Assembly (NCBI GenBank): GCA_017520705.1
Contig: JAFXFF010000039.1
Location: 1-64,000, forward strand
Source of the DNA: Clostridia bacterium
Lineage (GTDB): Bacteria; Bacillota; Clostridia; Oscillospirales; Acutalibacteraceae
Direction of reading: 5' to 3'
Length of the DNA stretch: 64,000 nt
The translations under genes and the position numbers were made by a program. The notes below the pieces were generated by a model, which made no database searches, had not been told where the DNA came from, and saw only the letters and a list, made by a program, of their open reading frames with translations. Positions 37,434 to 46,300 of this stretch are shown in pieces. Within the stretch, counting starts at the first letter, position 1; each line of letters opens with the position of its first letter.

Positions 37434-38054
37434 TCATCCGTTTTCATTCAACTCATAATAACGAATTTCGTTTACGAATTCTCCATCTACCGTAATCACA
37501 AAGGCAGATAAAAATGCAAAGTATGTTTTATGGTCAGTGGAAAAACGACGCCAATCTTCCAAGTTCAACTGTAAATTCGTCCGCCGATCCGTCTTGGTGT
37601 CCATAAGATAGAAATCATTGTGTTCATCCGTGTACACAACAAATCGGCCGATCTCTTCATACAGCGGACTATAGTTTGTGTTTTCGGTACGCAACTTCGT
37701 CATAACTCTCTCTTTTTCATCCTCATCCGACACACGTCTCCATGCACCGTCCGTTGCTATATCCATTACGTCCAAATGCTCATCGGTTGTCCTGCCATCA
37801 TCCTCGCTGGATGCTTCGGCCCATAGATAATACAATTGATCGTCCACCACGGCAATCTCCGCTAACCATCCCCTCACCGAAGAGGGCACATATACCGTTC
37901 CGCACCGAAAAGGTGCCAAACTGTGTGGACGGATAGTCTCGGATGCCTCGCTGTCAGATGGTGGTGTCCCGCCTTGTTGCTTTTTTGGCGCATCACAGCC
38001 TGTGACAGCGAGCAACAGTGCGGTACACAACAGGAGTGCTATCCATCTTTTCAT
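37434..38054 (-). CDS. Lipoprotein of unknown function
   Basis: 206 residues. Signal peptide with lipobox LLAVTGC, a Ser/Glu-rich linker, then a single domain containing short DG/DE turns (VVDDQLYYLWAEAS, YTDEHNDFYLMDTKTD). I do not recognise a family. Its ATG overlaps the AraC stop by 4 bases, so it is co-translated with the regulator. Confidence 0.6.
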   Translation of the reverse strand: MKRWIALLLCTALLLAVTGCDAPKKQQGGTPPSDSEASETIRPHSLAPFRCGTVYVPSSVRGWLAEIAVVDDQLYYLWAEASSEDDGRTTDEHLDVMDIATDGAWRRVSDEDEKERVMTKLRTENTNYSPLYEEIGRFVVYTDEHNDFYLMDTKTDRRTNLQLNLEDWRRFSTDHKTYFAFLSAFVITVDGEFVNEIRYYELNENG

Positions 38055-38962
38055 CCGTTATCGCCATCCTTTTTCTGTAATTCTTTCCGCCGCCGCTTTA
38101 TGGCACGGGTGCGGTAGGCAGCCGGCGTAATTCCCTCGTGCTCACGAAATGCCCGACCGAAATGCTGTACCGTTTTATAACCGCAACGGTGGGCAATCTC
38201 TTTAATAGGTACGTCGGTAAACGCCAAATGCTTTTTGGCCACCATCATCCGATGACAAAACAGATACTCACGGGGCGTCATTCCCGTAACTTCCTGCACA
38301 CAGCGGCTCAAGGTGGTGCGATTGACACCACAGTGTGCCGAAAGGCTGTCCAGTGTGATTTCTCTGTCATAATGAGTTTCTAAATAAGTCACAGCCTCCT
38401 GCGCCACCGCCTGCGCTTCCTCTGCCGACCCGCAATCGCACAATCGCTCCAGCGCAATCAGCATCTCCATAACGTAAGAACGAGCACGGCAAGACCAATA
38501 CCAATCCGGTTGCTCGGTCAATTCACGGCGTAACGCAAGGCAGCGATTTTCAAACACAGCCCGATGCCCATCGGTCAACGGAAGCGGCGCTGCGCGAGTC
38601 AAAAAAGGCCGCAGCAAAAAGAAATCGTGCTGTGCCGCCACCTCACTAAAACCCTCATCCCGTAAGGCGGCAAAATTTAGATTAACGTTTAGAAACGAGG
38701 GATGAAACCAAACGCCCCACCACTGCAAATCCTGACTGCGGAGCAATTGCGGATTCTCGCTCTCGTCAAAGCATAACAGACAGGGTGCTGATGCGGTCAC
38801 CTCTCGCCCATAGGCAGAAAAGACGGCTGTGCCGTGGGTAATAATCAGTAACAGGAAACACTCTCCCTGAATCGACAATTGTTCTGCGGTAGGGTTTTCG
38901 CGGCAGACAACGCGCACGATGCGTCCTGCGCCGTGTTTTTGTCCAATGGTGCTGTGTTGCAT
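38051..38962 (-). CDS. AraC-family transcriptional regulator
   Basis: 303 residues from the ATG at 38962, preceded by AAGGAG; the frame is open from 39022 through the promoter. N-terminal cupin-type sensing domain, C-terminal double HTH with ITLDSLSAHCGVNRTTLSRC and IKEIAHRCGYKTVQHFGRAF. First gene of an operon with two lipoproteins, and divergent from the SipW surface operon, so it could regulate either. Confidence 0.88.
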   Translation of the reverse strand: MQHSTIGQKHGAGRIVRVVCRENPTAEQLSIQGECFLLLIITHGTAVFSAYGREVTASAPCLLCFDESENPQLLRSQDLQWWGVWFHPSFLNVNLNFAALRDEGFSEVAAQHDFFLLRPFLTRAAPLPLTDGHRAVFENRCLALRRELTEQPDWYWSCRARSYVMEMLIALERLCDCGSAEEAQAVAQEAVTYLETHYDREITLDSLSAHCGVNRTTLSRCVQEVTGMTPREYLFCHRMMVAKKHLAFTDVPIKEIAHRCGYKTVQHFGRAFREHEGITPAAYRTRAIKRRRKELQKKDGDNG

Positions 38963-38988
38963 AGAAACACGCTCCTTTCTCTGCTCAT

Positions 38989-39018
38989 AGTATAGCACAG
39001 GGGCAAACAACGCCGCAA
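38989..39018 (-). promoter_or_regulatory. Promoter of the AraC-lipoprotein operon
   Basis: TTGCGG and TATACT with 18 bases between them on the minus strand; a TGC precedes the -10 as in other promoters of this window. Confidence 0.5.
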
Positions 39019-39068
39019 CCACAGAGGTTTACCGTTTTTACAGCGATTTTTATCCATTTTACAATAGC

Positions 39069-39103
39069 AAAAGAGCCTGACCGCTTGGTCAGGCTCTTTT
39101 TTT
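39069..39103. terminator. Orphan terminator hairpin between divergent genes
   Basis: Identical stem and loop to 36005-36039 (GAGCCTGACC-GCTT-GGTCAGGCTC). It sits between the divergent araC-type and sipW genes where no gene ends, so it may mark a lost gene or a transposed repeat. Confidence 0.6.
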
Positions 39104-39124
39104 GTTGGCGAAAAAAGGGTGGAT

Positions 39125-39187
39125 ACATCCCCTCTCCCGACCTCGCGGGGCTCGGCCATCCTCCCCTGCGGGGAGGGGTTTGGGGGC
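39125..39187. repeat. REP-like intergenic repeat, copy 1
   Basis: Contains CCGACCTCGCGGGGCTCGGCC then a CCTCCCC/GGGGAGG hairpin. A related copy is at 41138-41190. The rest of this 450-base gap (39190-39473) is AT-rich and then holds the sipW promoter and leader. Confidence 0.6.
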
Positions 39188-39310
39188 AAAATGCGATGAT
39201 TCTGCGGTTTTACGGCGATTCGGAGCCGTTTTCACGGGTAAAAATATGTAAAATAATGAATAAAATCGTCCAAAATTATAGTAAAATATGCAGAATTATG
39301 TTCTACACTA

Positions 39311-39340
39311 TTGCAAAGAAGACATAAATAGGTGTAATAT
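39311..39340 (+). promoter_or_regulatory. Candidate promoter of the SipW surface operon
   Basis: TTGCAA and TAATAT with 18 bases between them. The leader of about 130 bases to the first start codon contains a CGGGC/GCCCG hairpin. Confidence 0.4.
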
Positions 39341-39473
39341 ATTAGTTAAGATAGTGTATAAGTGTTTCTATCTTTAAGGGACGCATCCCCGTGGCAGGGA
39401 TTTGCGCCCCACCGCACGGGCGGATTTTGCCCGTAGAATACGGCATACGCCGCAAAGAAAAGAGGTATCTCCC

Positions 39474-40160
39474 ATGAAAAACGGAAACACGTCTACTTCC
39501 CACAAGATACTGTCCTTTGTGGGAATCGTTCTGTGTGTCATCCTCGTTCCTATCCTGCTCATCAACCTGACCCTGATTGCCAAGAGTTACATAAACAAGG
39601 ATGAGGTGCCCCAGATCGGCGGATTTGTCCCGCTGGTCGTGCTGACCGACTCTATGGAGCCTGTCATTGACGGTGGCGACCTGATCATCTGCCGCACCAT
39701 CGACCCCAAGGAGATCAAAGAGAAGGACATCATCGCCTTTATCGACCCTGCGGGCAACGGCACCAGCATCCTCACCCACCGCGTGGTAGAGATCGTGGAG
39801 CAGGACGGCTCCCGCTACTTCCGCACCAAGGGTGATTTCAACAACATCGAGGATAAGGATCTGGTACCCGCCGAGGATCTCATCGGTCTGTACAAGAGCC
39901 GCATCCCCGCCGCCGGCCACGTCGCCATGTTTATGCAGTCCACCCCCGGCCTGATCCTGTGCGTGGTGCTGCCCATCGTACTGCTGGTGGCCTATGACTT
40001 TATCCGTCGCCGCCTGTATGAGAAGAATCAGAAGACCGACACCGACGCCCTGATGGCGGAGCTGGAGGCGCTGAGAGCCGAAAAGGCGGAGAAGGAGGCG
40101 GCCGCCGCGGTCACCGAGACCGAGCCCGCCGCCGAGGTTGCCGACGAGGCGACCGAATAA
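39474..40160 (+). CDS. SipW-type signal peptidase I (first)
   Basis: 228 residues from the ATG at 39474, with AGAGGT upstream; the frame is open from 39402. An N-terminal membrane helix (about residues 11-36) precedes VVLTDSMEPVIDGGDLI with the nucleophile Ser60; the general base is His102 in SILTHRVVE, not Lys, as in the ER-type/SipW class. A second membrane helix (about 160-180) is followed by an acidic Ala/Glu-rich tail predicted as a coiled coil. It should process the TasA-like proteins of the same operon. Confidence 0.88.
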   Translation: MKNGNTSTSHKILSFVGIVLCVILVPILLINLTLIAKSYINKDEVPQIGGFVPLVVLTDSMEPVIDGGDLIICRTIDPKEIKEKDIIAFIDPAGNGTSILTHRVVEIVEQDGSRYFRTKGDFNNIEDKDLVPAEDLIGLYKSRIPAAGHVAMFMQSTPGLILCVVLPIVLLVAYDFIRRRLYEKNQKTDTDALMAELEALRAEKAEKEAAAAVTETEPAAEVADEATE

Positions 40161-40345
40161 CAACCATTGGGTATATTCTTCCCCCGGAAGCCACGACCGG
40201 GGCGGATATAACATACCGCGGCATTCCCCGCGGCCTATTCAGTTGGACATTCGCAAGAATGCCCGGTATTATATCTCATTCCCCCGGAGAGGGGAAGAAC
40301 ACAAACTGCCCGCAAGGGCAAGTTAAGAAAGGGGATTTTCCTGTT
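40161..40345 (+). other. sipW-tasA intergenic leader with hairpins
   Basis: No gene. It holds CCGCGG...CCGCGG and CTGCCCGCAAGGGCA hairpins and two related CCCCCGG segments. Such structures could stabilise or attenuate the downstream transcript and raise the level of the TasA-like subunit relative to the peptidase. No promoter of good match was seen. Confidence 0.35.
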
Positions 40346-40978
40346 ATGAAGAAAAACGTTATGATGAGAGTCGCTTCCGCTCTTCTGGTAGCGGTTCTGC
40401 TGAGCACCTGTGTCATCTCCGGCACCTTTGCTAAGTACGTGTCCGAGGGTAGCGGTTATGCCACCGCCCGCGTTGCTCACTGGGGTGTGACCATCTCTGG
40501 TACTGCCTTGGAGGCTTTTAAGACCAACTACGACAACACTGTTGTGACTAGCACCACTGAAAAGCTGGTTGCTCCCGGTACCAATGGCTCTCTGGCCGGT
40601 TTCGCCGTCGAAGGCACTCCCGAAGTGGACGTACGCGTTAACTTTGACGCCACTTTGACTTTGGCCGGTTGGGAGATTACCGGTGTGGCAGAGTATTGCC
40701 CCATCATCTTCTACGTCGATGGCACCAAGTATACCAAGGCTGCTGGCGAAACTGTCGCCACTTTTGCTGACAGAGTTGAGGACGCTATTCGCGCTTACTC
40801 CACCACCTATGAGGCCAACGATGATTTGTCCAACGTGAACGACGATCTGCAGGTTCAGTGGGAGTGGCCTTTCGAGGGCAACGATTACGCTGATACCCAG
40901 TTGGGCAATCAGGCTGCCAATGGCAACGCTGCCACCATCGAGTTGGCCGTTACCTGCACCATCACTCAGATCGACTAA
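40346..40978 (+). CDS. TasA/camelysin-like secreted protein (SipW substrate)
   Basis: 210 residues from the ATG at 40346, after AAAGGGG; the frame is open from 40259. Signal peptide ends near SGTFAKY, followed by the mature-start pattern YATARVAHWGVTIS typical of SipW-dependent matrix proteins, and a single beta-rich domain with WEWPFEGNDYADTQLGNQA. T-ending codons are unusually frequent, which may reflect high expression or a different origin. Likely a fibre or matrix subunit outside the cell. Confidence 0.8.
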   Translation: MKKNVMMRVASALLVAVLLSTCVISGTFAKYVSEGSGYATARVAHWGVTISGTALEAFKTNYDNTVVTSTTEKLVAPGTNGSLAGFAVEGTPEVDVRVNFDATLTLAGWEITGVAEYCPIIFYVDGTKYTKAAGETVATFADRVEDAIRAYSTTYEANDDLSNVNDDLQVQWEWPFEGNDYADTQLGNQAANGNAATIELAVTCTITQID

Positions 40979-41137
40979 TTTTGTCGGCTGACAAGCGATA
41001 ACTGAATGAGCTTATGCCGCCCAGGCCCCTCGTGGCGGGGCTTGGGCGGCATTCGTTCCCTCTTTGGGGGTTGCGTATTTTTCCGCAGGCAGAGACGTCT
41101 CTGCCCACCGAAAAGGACGCAAGCATATCCCACGCCC

Positions 41138-41190
41138 TCTTCCGACCTCGCGATGCTCGGCCACCTTCCCCCAAAAGGGGAAGGCCTGTG
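41138..41190. repeat. REP-like intergenic repeat, copy 2
   Basis: CCGACCTCGCGATGCTCGGCC followed by CCTTCCCC...GGGGAAGG, homologous to 39125-39187. The surrounding 289-base gap (40979-41267) also has a GCCGCCC.../GGGCGGC hairpin near 41018-41050 and a CCCTCCCCC/GGGGG block near 41193; no gene is seen in it. Confidence 0.6.
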
Positions 41191-41267
41191 CCCTCCCCCT
41201 TGGAAAGGGGGACTACTTGCGGTGGGAGAGGTGAACCGTCCCCCATTCACGAAAGGAGGTGTCCGCC

Positions 41268-42143
41268 ATGAAACGCCGTCAAAAAAGCCAACTGAATAAA
41301 TGGGTATGGCTGGCCGTGCTGCTCCTCTTTGTGTGTGTGGCGGCCACCACCATCGCCTTTATGAGCCGACTGAGCCCCTATCTGCCCTCGGACAGCGGCG
41401 CCATCGACCTATTGGACACCGAGCGACTGGCGGACGCCGGCGCCCCCGCCCCCACCGCCACCACCATCGGCGGCGGCACCACCGCCGCCACCGCGCCCCC
41501 CCGCCCCGGCATGGAGGTGGGCGACGAGCAGACGGTGTGGACCACCGACACGCAGGTGGAGATCTTCCGCATCCACTATGAAAACGGTGAGCAGGAGATC
41601 ACGGTGCAGAGCCAAGACGGCTCTAAGGTGATTGCCCCCGGCACCGAAAACAACTACGTATTCAAGCTGAAAAATACCGGCAACGTGACGCTGGACTATA
41701 CGGTGGAGATCGACGCCTATTGCGCCCCCGCCGCATACGCCATCCCCGTGGAGGCCCGCCTGACCCGCTATGACGGCGCGGCCATCGTGGGCGACGCCGA
41801 CGGCTATGGCACGGTGGCCCAGCTGGACGCCGCCCAAGACGCGGCATCCCTCGGCGCGGGCAAATACACCTACTATACGTTGGAATGGTGCTGGCCCTTT
41901 GAGGGTGACGACGAATGGGATACCCTGCTGGGTAATCTGGCCGCAGAGGAGGAGCTGACCTTCTCCATCGCCATCCGCACCACCGCCACCCACGGCGACG
42001 GACCCGGCGGCGGCATCGACTCCCCCTCCACCGGCGACCGTGCCATGCCCTACGTGTGGCTGACGCTGAGTGTCTGCGCGCTGGCCTTTTTGGTGATGCT
42101 GCTGATCCTGCGGCACCGCACCGACGATGAGGAGGCCGCCTAA
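41268..42143 (+). CDS. TasA-like domain protein with N-terminal helix and SPxTG-type C-terminal anchor
   Basis: 291 residues from the ATG at 41268, which has AAGGAGG upstream. N-terminal hydrophobic helix (residues 11-33), a Thr/Ala/Gly/Pro-rich linker, and a SipW-substrate-like beta domain with IAPGTENNYVFKLKNTGNVT and WCWPFEGDDEWDTLLGNLA, close to the TasA-like protein upstream. The C-terminus has SPSTGD at about residue 252, a membrane helix and RHR, the order expected of a sortase sorting signal of the (S/N)PxTG type. Likely links the matrix to the cell wall. No sortase gene was seen in the window. Confidence 0.75.
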   Translation: MKRRQKSQLNKWVWLAVLLLFVCVAATTIAFMSRLSPYLPSDSGAIDLLDTERLADAGAPAPTATTIGGGTTAATAPPRPGMEVGDEQTVWTTDTQVEIFRIHYENGEQEITVQSQDGSKVIAPGTENNYVFKLKNTGNVTLDYTVEIDAYCAPAAYAIPVEARLTRYDGAAIVGDADGYGTVAQLDAAQDAASLGAGKYTYYTLEWCWPFEGDDEWDTLLGNLAAEEELTFSIAIRTTATHGDGPGGGIDSPSTGDRAMPYVWLTLSVCALAFLVMLLILRHRTDDEEAA

Positions 42144-42748
42144 TGGAACCCAAACAGACCGCGCCCAAGTGGCGCTCCATCCTGCGCGTTGCGCTATTGT
42201 GTGTCTGCGGCGCCATCATCGGTATCAACATCTATCTGGCCAACGCCAACCGTCTGGTGGGCAACAGCCTGCCGATGCCTATGGGCGTCGGCGCGGCGGT
42301 GGTGCTATCGGATAGTATGGTGCCCACCTTTGCCACCGGCGACCTGATCGTGGTGAAGGAAACCGACGCCATCGAGGTGGAGGATATCGTGGTGTATCAA
42401 GAGGGTCGTATGCTGGTGGTGCACCGCGTGGTGGCCATCGACGGCGACACCGTCACCACCCGCGGCGATGCCAACAACGCCGACGACGCCCCCATCCCCC
42501 GCGACGCCATCAAGGGGCGGGTGCTATTCCACATCCCCTACGTGGGGCACGTGGTGGATCTGCTCAAGACCCCCATCGGCACCATCGGGATGCTGGCGGC
42601 CGCCATCGCCCTGATCGAGATCCCCCGCCGCCGCGACAAAAAGCGGGACGAGCAAACCCGCGAACAACTATTGGAAGAAATCCGCCGTCTGAAGGAGGAA
42701 ACCCCCGAGGAAACCCCCGACGGCGACACGAGCAAAGACAATCCCTGA
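42143..42748 (+). CDS. SipW-type signal peptidase I (second)
   Basis: 201 residues. N-terminal membrane helix (residues 13-33), VVLSDSMVPTFATGDLI with Ser58, and MLVVHRVVAI with the base at His94; a second helix near 145-160 and a charged tail. It differs greatly from the first peptidase of the same operon, so the two may process different substrates. Its start codon overlaps the preceding stop by one base. Confidence 0.85.
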   Translation: MEPKQTAPKWRSILRVALLCVCGAIIGINIYLANANRLVGNSLPMPMGVGAAVVLSDSMVPTFATGDLIVVKETDAIEVEDIVVYQEGRMLVVHRVVAIDGDTVTTRGDANNADDAPIPRDAIKGRVLFHIPYVGHVVDLLKTPIGTIGMLAAAIALIEIPRRRDKKRDEQTREQLLEEIRRLKEETPEETPDGDTSKDNP

Positions 42749-42770
42749 CGAATCGAGGTGAGACAGCATT

Positions 42771-43388
42771 ATGGCACAGAACAAGAATCGCGCAAAAATC
42801 AATATCCCCCTGCACCTCATCGTGTTGCTGCTGTGCCTGACGATGCTGTCCGTCCACCTGACCAACGGGATGTTTGCCCGCTATCTCTCCACCGCCGACG
42901 GCCACGACAGCGCCCGCGTGATCAAATTCGGCAACCTCACCCTCACCGAGACGGGAGATTTCGCCGACGGCGAGGCCATCTTTACCCCCGGTGTGGATCT
43001 GAAAAAGAAGGCGGTGCTCTCCTTTGAGGGCAGCGAGGCGGCCACCTACGTATTCGTGGAAGTGGAGGCGCCCCAGTGGGACACCGCGGATAACCGCACC
43101 TTTACCATCCAAACCGATCGGCTACAATTCGACATTGACGCCGCGTGGACCCATCTGCCCACCGCGGACGACCATTATATATATTACCTTACATTGGATC
43201 CCAACACCGCGCTGGCGGCGGATATCATCGCCAACGATGGTAATATTCAGGTCAGCGCCCAGATCACCAAGGATGAGATCGCCGCGATGACCGATATCGC
43301 AATCGTATTGCGTGCCGCTGTCGTACAGATTGGCGAGTTTGCAAGCCCCGCCGCCGCGTGGGCCTCTCTCACATCGAAGGGAGGTTGA
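42771..43388 (+). CDS. SipW-substrate-like secreted protein
   Basis: 205 residues. Signal-peptide-like N-terminus (residues 11-33) ending in NGMFARYLS, then DGHDSARVIKFGNLTLTETGDF, the mature-start pattern of SipW-dependent proteins. One beta-rich domain follows. GAGGTGAGA lies upstream of the ATG. It ends 2 bases before the giant surface gene. Confidence 0.72.
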   Translation: MAQNKNRAKINIPLHLIVLLLCLTMLSVHLTNGMFARYLSTADGHDSARVIKFGNLTLTETGDFADGEAIFTPGVDLKKKAVLSFEGSEAATYVFVEVEAPQWDTADNRTFTIQTDRLQFDIDAAWTHLPTADDHYIYYLTLDPNTALAADIIANDGNIQVSAQITKDEIAAMTDIAIVLRAAVVQIGEFASPAAAWASLTSKGG

Positions 43389-43390
43389 CG

Positions 43391-46300
43391 ATGATAAAAA
43401 AACGTATCGTTGCCCTCTCCCTGTGCCTCGTGATGCTGCTGGGGCTGATCCCCGCTGACGTCGGCATCGTGATGCACACCCAAGCGGCGGATTCCTCCGC
43501 CCAAGCCAACTATGCCGCCAACATCGGCAAAACGGCGACATTCAGCGCGTACGATCCCATCCCCATCACCGACAACCCTACGACGATGACCAACATCTGG
43601 GGTACCGACTGTGAATTCCTGTCGCTGAGCAGCGTGCCCGACGATCTGCTGATGGTGATCACCAACTACTATCTCAGCGCCGACGGCAACCTGTGGTATA
43701 AGGTGAAGGCCGCCGACGGCCACACCCTGCCCGAAAAATTGCTGAACCATCCCTGGGTGTATCAGGATAACGTCAACGATCCCATGGGCGCTTCGCTGAT
43801 CATCCACGAGAACGGCGGGAGCTATCGCCCCAACTATGGCGCCGCCATCGGTAACACGGCCCGTGTGGACCTGAACACGATATGGAATTTCCTGGTGTTT
43901 GGCGATCCGTCCGCCTTCGATTACGACGCGGACTGGGATGACGAGAACAACTGGCTGTACCACGATCCCGAGGACGGCATCTTAGATATCGAGACGGATC
44001 ATCTCTTTGTCATCCGCGATTACTACTACGACGAGGAGACCACCGCCCTGTGGTATCGGGTGGATGCCGCCCCCGGCTATACCCTGCCCGAGCGGATGCA
44101 GGAGGCCACGTGGGTATTCCAGAACTATACCGAGATATATCAGGAGGATGACTGGCAAATGTTATCCCCCGACCAGCTGATCATTGACGACGGCGGCCGC
44201 AACTTTGTGTTCGACGCCGTGGGGAATGCCGTCACCAACGCCGAAATCGCCCTGTACGACACCCTGAATCTGACCTGTCAGTCTACGCTGACGGGCAGTG
44301 TCGCCTATCAGTGGCAGATTCGCGTGGGCGACGAGTGGGTGAACATTGTGGGCCGCCGCAACGCCACCATCCCCGCCGATTATTCGCTGTTTGCCAACGC
44401 GATGGATGCCAACAAGCAGGCGCAATTGCGCTGCGTGAGCAAGTCCGGCTCCAAGACGGTGGAGGGCGAGCCGATCACCGTCACCGTGGATACGGATTTC
44501 GACTACGACAATTACGAGCACCCCGCAACCCCCGACGAGCCCAAAATGGTGAAATCCGTCCGCGCCGGCGGTATCCAGCCTCGCGCCGAAGGAGACACCA
44601 ACGTGTGCTACGTAACGGTGCAGTATCTGTTTGAAAATCGCACTCAGGCTGCCAACTCCTACGTTGCGCAGGTGCCCATGGGCGTGGAGCAGACCGTCAG
44701 CGCGATCTTCCCCTACGTGCAGGGTTATCTGCCGTATTATGAAGGAGAGCGGCTGGACGAACTGACCATCACCGACACCTTTAACGGGAATGAGGTATTA
44801 ACCGTTATTTATAAACCCACCGAGGTTAACTATACGGTGGATATCTATTTCCAGAACGTCAACAACGACGATTACTCCTTCTACGATTCCAAGACCTATC
44901 AGGGCTTGACCGGTTCTCCTGTGCCGCTGAGTCCGCAAGAGTTCCCCGGTATGCGCGTGCTGCTGCACGAGACCCCCGCCATCGCGGCGGACGGCACCAC
45001 CCACGTGGAGGTCTATTACGACCGTATCTACTATATGACCCGCGTGTATCTGGCGGGCGGCTATGGTATTTACTCGGTGTATGCCCGCTACGGCGCTGAC
45101 CTGCAGAGCCACCTGACCGCCCCCGAGCGGCCGGGCTATAGCTTTGTGGGCTGGGACGAATACGACGTGGACAGCGATGAGGACGGCGTGCCCGATACGG
45201 GCGGCGACGGCATCGTAAACACCGTATACCCCACGGTGCCGAATAAGCATTTGGCCTACGTGGCGCTGTGGGTGGAGAATGCCACCGCGCAGGTCAACGT
45301 GGTCTTCTGGGGAGAGAATCCCAACGACGAGGGGTATTCGTATCTGTCTACCGAGCCACTGCAAGTCAAGCCCGGCTTGGAACTGACTTATGCCCTTTCG
45401 GGTCAGTATGTCTGCGGTCTGAGCGCACACACGCACGGCACCGGATGTACCACCAATTGCGAAAAAGAGGATCATACACATAGCGAGAAGTGTTATACGC
45501 TTACTTGTACAACAGAACCTCATACACATGGTGACGAGTGTTGTAGTCATACACATACAATCACTTGTTTTACGACAGCCACTCTTATAAGTCAAAGTAA
45601 TCTAACTGGTAATAATTATAGAGATCAAAGAGATGCGATTAATAACACTCTAGATGCAGTGGCCCAAGAAGGCTACGTGTATCGATATAGGCAGAGCAGG
45701 AATACATCGTATTACTTCATATATTTCGATGGCACGTGGTACTATATCACCAATTATAGCAACCGTAACACTTATTCACAGACGGAGTTATCCCAGCCCA
45801 ATTCGAATGGCAGGTATACTTCTTCAGTTGCTGTATGCAATCATACCGCACACAATGCAACTTGTTTTTCTGATTGTCCAAAACCAGAGCACACCCACAC
45901 CGATTATACCGGTTCGTGTTACTCTTTAACCTGTACAAAAGAGGAGCACGCCCATATCGCTTCTTGCTACACCCAGTGTCTCGAGCATACGCATACGAAT
46001 GCCTGTGCTTATCCGACCTTTGAGGGTTACGATGCCAGTCTATGGACGTTGGTCCAATCTGACACCGTTACGGTGGAACGTAACGGCAGCACGGTGCTGA
46101 ATGTGTATTTTGACCGTACGACATTTACCCTGCGCTTTTTGTACAACAGTAATGTTGTTGCAACCATTACAGATAAATGGGGTGCCAGCATATCCGATGA
46201 GTTCTCCAAAGAGCCCTTTAGCACAACTCACAAGGGCTATCCGTGGACCTGCACAGACACGAAAAAATATTCTTATGCTTTGCAGACCTTGGATGTAATG

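Noticed and set aside
39345..39473. Possible cyclic-di-GMP riboswitch before the first sipW
   Set aside because: GCACGGGC and CCGCAAAG resemble pieces of the GEMM core, but the conserved CAGGGCAAAC and GACGCAAAGC blocks are not in the right order or spacing.
43122..43963. Minus-strand open frames opposite the surface operon
   Set aside because: They arise from strong codon bias in the plus-strand genes; no start signals or recognisable domains.
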